Under the pieces are notes generated by a model. That model saw only the letters and a list, made by a program, of their open reading frames with translations. It was not told the DNA's origin and made no database searches. A program made the position numbers and the translations under genes. Below are positions 61,514 through 64,000 of a DNA stretch of 64,000 nucleotides, in pieces. Location: positions 17,212-81,211 of the forward strand of contig CAVBBL010000010.1 of NCBI GenBank assembly GCA_963593905.1, in the 5' to 3' direction. This stretch comes from CAG-791 sp963593905. GTDB taxonomy: Bacteria > Bacillota > Clostridia > Lachnospirales > Lachnospiraceae. How positions within the stretch are numbered: the stretch's first letter is position 1; every line of letters begins with the position of its first letter.

Positions 61514-61553
61514 CAACTGTAGACAATACAATATTTAACCTTCCGTGCACACT

Positions 61554-61709
61554 CTACTTTCTGCTGTTTCGCCAGTCTATGATCTCCACCCCTACATAGC
61601 CGATGGCACAGGCCAGAAGGATCATGGACAGTTTATTCCAGTCCAGCGCGATACATATAATGACCGCTATAGCCAGGTCCGTTATCCAGGTGAAAATTCT
61701 TTTTTTCAT
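61554..61709 (-). CDS. Small membrane protein of unknown function
   Basis: A 51-residue protein: basic start MKKRIFTW, two short hydrophobic stretches (about 8-20 and 24-42) and a basic tail WRNSRK. The ATG at 61709 follows AAAGGTAGCT; a longer frame would run into the leader hairpin. It lies between two terminators, after the rplKA terminator, so the hairpin leader may hold or replace a promoter. No family was recognised. Confidence 0.6.
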   Translation of the reverse strand: MKKRIFTWITDLAIAVIICIALDWNKLSMILLACAIGYVGVEIIDWRNSRK

Positions 61710-61722
61710 AGCTACCTTTCTG

Positions 61723-61742
61723 TTCCGCAACTTGTCTGCGGC
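61723..61742 (-). promoter_or_regulatory. Single type A hairpin (H1) before the small membrane protein gene
   Basis: TCCGCAACTTGTCTGCGG is a near copy of H1 of the type A leaders, 14 bases before the start codon. Here it directly follows a terminator hairpin rather than H2-H4. Confidence 0.6.
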
Positions 61743-61744
61743 TA

Positions 61745-61782
61745 CGAAAAATCCCATGCTGTCAATACGACAGCATGGGATT
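61745..61782 (-). terminator. Terminator of the nusG-rplK-rplA block
   Basis: A perfect 14-bp stem AATCCCATGCTGTC/GACAGCATGGGATT with a 5-base loop, then TTTTT, 21 bases after the rplA stop. Confidence 0.92.
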
Positions 61783-61803
61783 CTAAATTTCTATCTCTGC
61801 CTC

Positions 61804-62493
61804 TTAGTAGCGGTTAGCAATCAGCTTTACGCCGGGGCCCATGGTGGTAGCCAGAGAAATGGACTTCAGGTACTGGCCCTTTACAGTAGCGGGCTTTGCC
61901 TTCTCAATGGCAGCCATCAGTGCGTTGAAGTTGTCCAGCAGCTGCTCCTCGGAGAAGGAAGCCTTGCCTACCGGCACGTGAATGATGTTTGCCTTGTCCA
62001 GTCTGTACTCGATCTTACCGGCTTTAATCTCGTTGATAGCCTTGGTAACATCCATGGTAACAGTACCAGCCTTCGGGTTTGGCATCAAGCCCTTGGGACC
62101 TAAAACCTTACCTAAACGACCTACAACACCCATCATATCAGGAGTTGCAACTACAACGTCGAAATCCAGCCAGCCTTCGTTCTGAATCTTGGGAATCAGC
62201 TCCTCGCCGCCTACGAAATCAGCGCCTGCTGCCTGTGCCTCGTCTAACTTAAGGCCCTTGGCAAATACCAGTACGCGAACAGTCTTGCCGGTGCCGTGAG
62301 GAAGAACTACAGCGCCGCGGATCTGCTGATCTGCATGACGTCCATCGCAGCTTGTGCGGATGTGAAGCTCTACAGTCTCATCAAACTTAGCGGTTGCAGA
62401 CTTCTTTACCAGAGCAATGGCATCTGCGGGCTCATATAAGGTTGCGCGGTCGATTAACTTAGCCGCTTCGATATATTTCTTTCCGTGTTTCAT
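61804..62493 (-). CDS. rplA: 50S ribosomal protein L1
   Basis: A 229-residue L1 of normal length with MKHGKKYIEAAKLIDR at the start, the signature block containing KVLGPKGLMPNPKAGTVT, and the C-terminal LKSISLATTMGPGVK. It forms the L1 stalk of the large subunit and, in many bacteria, represses its own mRNA. ATG at 62493, 88 bases after rplK. A terminator follows at once, so rplJ and rplL are not in this operon. Confidence 0.97.
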   Translation of the reverse strand: MKHGKKYIEAAKLIDRATLYEPADAIALVKKSATAKFDETVELHIRTSCDGRHADQQIRGAVVLPHGTGKTVRVLVFAKGLKLDEAQAAGADFVGGEELIPKIQNEGWLDFDVVVATPDMMGVVGRLGKVLGPKGLMPNPKAGTVTMDVTKAINEIKAGKIEYRLDKANIIHVPVGKASFSEEQLLDNFNALMAAIEKAKPATVKGQYLKSISLATTMGPGVKLIANRY

Positions 62494-62581
62494 TCTATCA
62501 TCCTCCTATGTGGTCATTGACTTCTCACCGCCTCTGCGGCTTCTGTCTCCCACTATTCCTGCATCAGTTCCCGGTAACGGA

Positions 62582-63007
62582 TTACTCCTCTACCGTAATG
62601 CCCATGCTTCTTGCGGTACCGGCGATCATGCTCATAGCTGCCTCAATGGAAGCTGCGTTCAGATCGGGCATCTTCATCTCTGCGATCTCACGGATCTTGT
62701 CCTTGGAGATGGTAGCCACCTTGGTCTTGTTCGGTGTACCGGATGCCTTCTGCAGATTGCATGCCTTCTTTAAAAGAACTGCTGCCGGCGGAGTCTTCGT
62801 GATAAAGCTGAAGCTTCTGTCTGCATAAACAGTGATAACTACAGGGATGATCAGATCACCCTTGTCTGCGGTCTTTGCGTTGAACTGCTTGGTGAACTCA
62901 ACGATGTTGACACCGTGCTGTCCAAGTGCAGGACCTACCGGCGGTGCAGGGGTTGCTTTGCCGGCCTGAATCTGTAACTTGATGTAACCTGTGACTTTCT
63001 TAGCCAT
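62582..63007 (-). CDS. rplK: 50S ribosomal protein L11
   Basis: A 141-residue L11 of standard length with MAKKVTGYIKLQIQAGKATP, PPVGPALGQHGVNIVEFTKQ and the C-terminal SMGITVEE. It binds 23S rRNA at the GTPase centre. ATG at 63007 with AAGGAGG upstream. Confidence 0.97.
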   Translation of the reverse strand: MAKKVTGYIKLQIQAGKATPAPPVGPALGQHGVNIVEFTKQFNAKTADKGDLIIPVVITVYADRSFSFITKTPPAAVLLKKACNLQKASGTPNKTKVATISKDKIREIAEMKMPDLNAASIEAAMSMIAGTARSMGITVEE

Positions 63008-63097
63008 TTCAAATTTCCTCCTTTGTGGTTTTGGCGCAGTCTGGCTGCTCCCACTGTATCTATGAAAACCGCAGCCGAGGCTGCAGCATCATACTTA

Positions 63098-63126
63098 ATT
63101 ATATTTAATACCTTCGATGCATTTCA
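63098..63126 (-). promoter_or_regulatory. Possible internal promoter for rplKA
   Basis: A TATAAT box (63098-63103, minus strand) in an AT-rich stretch lies about 90 bases before rplK. The -35 is poor, so readthrough from nusG is equally likely. Confidence 0.3.
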
Positions 63127-63149
63127 GCAGTGTTCCAAAAAGCTCACGC

Positions 63150-63899
63150 TTACTGGCATCTGCGCACTTCTGCAAAGCCGATCTCTACCGGTGTCTCCCG
63201 GCCGAAGAGCTCTACATTGATCGTAGCGCACTGCTTGGTGTAGTCAATCTTCTGTACTACGCCGATGGTATCCTTCCAGACACCGGCCACCACAGAGACC
63301 ATATCGCCCTCTGCGAAGTCCACGGTAATATTATTGACATGGATGCCCAGAGGCTTCATCTCTGCCTCTGTCAGGTAAACCGGCTTGCTTCCCGGTCCCA
63401 CAAATCCTGTCACACCTCTGGTATTGCGGACTACATACCAGGTGTCATCATTCATCACCATATTGACCAGTACATAGCCGGGGAACATCTTCTTCGGAAC
63501 AGCTTTCTTGGTGCCGTTCTTTACTTCGACCACGTCCTGCATGGGAACACGCACCTCGAAAATCTGATTCTCCAGATGACGGTTCTCAATAGTCTTCTCA
63601 ATGGTGACCTTTACCTTATTCTCGTAACCGGAATAGGTGTGAGCCACATACCAATGTGCCTCATCACAGATGGCACTCTCATCCAGCTGCTCTTCGCTAT
63701 TCTCTGACTGTGCCGCCAGGGAAGCCTCTACAGCAGCAGCATCTGCATCATCCTGATTCAGGACGCGCTCAGCCTCTGCCTTTTCGATATCAGCCGCCTT
63801 CTTTGTAAAATCCGGTCTCTTAATCTCTCGCACTCCCGGAAGCACGCCCGCTTTTACACGAACACCCTTCACTCCTGCATTGGAGTCATATTCTGCCAT
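63150..63899 (-). CDS. nusG: Transcription antitermination factor NusG with long N-terminal extension
   Basis: A 249-residue protein. The NGN domain starts at about residue 81 (AHWYVAHTYSGYENKVK), followed by KMFPGYVLVNM, RNTRGVTGFVG and a KOW domain (EGDMVSVVAGVWKDTIG). NusG is commonly near 180 residues; here an 80-residue N-terminal part, acidic and Ala-rich at about 45-80, precedes it. ATG at 63899 has AGAGGT upstream; longer frames enter the hairpin leader. It binds RNA polymerase and, through KOW, Rho or ribosomal S10. Confidence 0.95.
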   Translation of the reverse strand: MAEYDSNAGVKGVRVKAGVLPGVREIKRPDFTKKAADIEKAEAERVLNQDDADAAAVEASLAAQSENSEEQLDESAICDEAHWYVAHTYSGYENKVKVTIEKTIENRHLENQIFEVRVPMQDVVEVKNGTKKAVPKKMFPGYVLVNMVMNDDTWYVVRNTRGVTGFVGPGSKPVYLTEAEMKPLGIHVNNITVDFAEGDMVSVVAGVWKDTIGVVQKIDYTKQCATINVELFGRETPVEIGFAEVRRCQ

Positions 63900-63911
63900 A
63901 TTTACCTCTTT

Positions 63912-64000
63912 ATGCCGCAGTTTACTGCGGCAGCACGAGGAGAATTTCGCGCAGGCGAATTCTCCGATGTGATCTTGCATTGATGACGTTTACGGCATCA
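63912..64000 (-). promoter_or_regulatory. Type A leader array before nusG, cut by the window edge
   Basis: H1 (63912-63931, TGCCGCAG/CTGCGGCA) and H2 (63939-63965, GGAGAATT/AATTCTCC with CGCG-AGGCG loop) are complete. The start of H3 (TGCATTGATGACG, from 63977) runs off the window; it resembles H3 at 23628. H2 matches those at 23592 and 35558. Confidence 0.75.

Noticed and set aside
1..64000. tRNA, rRNA, integrase or transposase genes
   Set aside because: No tRNA-like cloverleaf, rRNA segment or recombinase/transposase motif was recognised on either strand; a short tRNA could still be missed without a scan.

Overview
The window looks like a chromosome segment of an anaerobic Bacillota species, probably class Clostridia and family Lachnospiraceae. 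This rests on gene content (NusG-L11-L1 block, D-lactate dehydrogenase, DUF4143 ATPase, PotABCD), AGGAGG-like ribosome binding sites, frequent TTG/GTG starts and TTGACA/TATAAT-type promoters. The species cannot be named from sequence alone. All genes but one lie on the minus strand, so the window is best read from right to left.

Region 1 (64000 to about 61480): nusG, rplK and rplA end in a perfect 14-bp terminator. A 51-residue membrane protein with its own terminator follows.

Region 2 (61420 to 56986): four genes for a cell-surface system. Two are small secreted proteins of one new-looking family, one is a single-pass membrane protein, and one is a 643-residue secreted protein. The large protein carries the same module, then InlB-like repeats and an acidic Thr/Glu/Lys-rich tail.

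Region 3 (56900 to 46470): a purine permease and phosphoribosyltransferase pair, an AAA/DUF4143 ATPase in an AT-rich island, a plus-strand D-lactate dehydrogenase, a PepT-like peptidase, and a potABCD-type polyamine transporter ending in a clear terminator.

Region 4 (46470 to 1, running off the left edge): one very large surface polysaccharide locus of 35 genes in one direction, with a good promoter candidate just after the pot terminator. It starts with a WbpP-like epimerase. It holds a membrane phosphoglycosyl transferase (lipid-linked initiation), about 17 glycosyltransferases, two asparagine-synthase-like amidotransferases, two deacetylase-like proteins, a sugar formyltransferase, a pyruvyltransferase, two O-acyltransferase-type proteins, an SGNH protein, a radical SAM/SPASM enzyme, a GH105-like hydrolase, a Wzx-type flippase and two PglK-like ABC exporters. 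Four genes are fusions (GT26-GT4, GT11-GT2, GT4-GT4, GT2 plus Wzy-like membrane domain). At least five proteins look fucosyltransferase-like, but no GDP-fucose synthesis genes are present. No Wzz, Wzc or tyrosine kinase gene was seen.

The most unusual signal is non-coding. A family of multi-hairpin leaders sits directly upstream of the start codons of unrelated genes (phosphoglycosyl transferase, SGNH protein, potD, nusG, small membrane protein). Two hairpins are conserved in sequence; the others change sequence between copies but keep perfect pairing. A second leader family lies upstream of the formyltransferase, epimerase and phosphoribosyltransferase genes. Three short tandem repeat arrays abut start codons, and one GC-rich inverted-repeat element carries an apparent 54-bp palindromic insertion.
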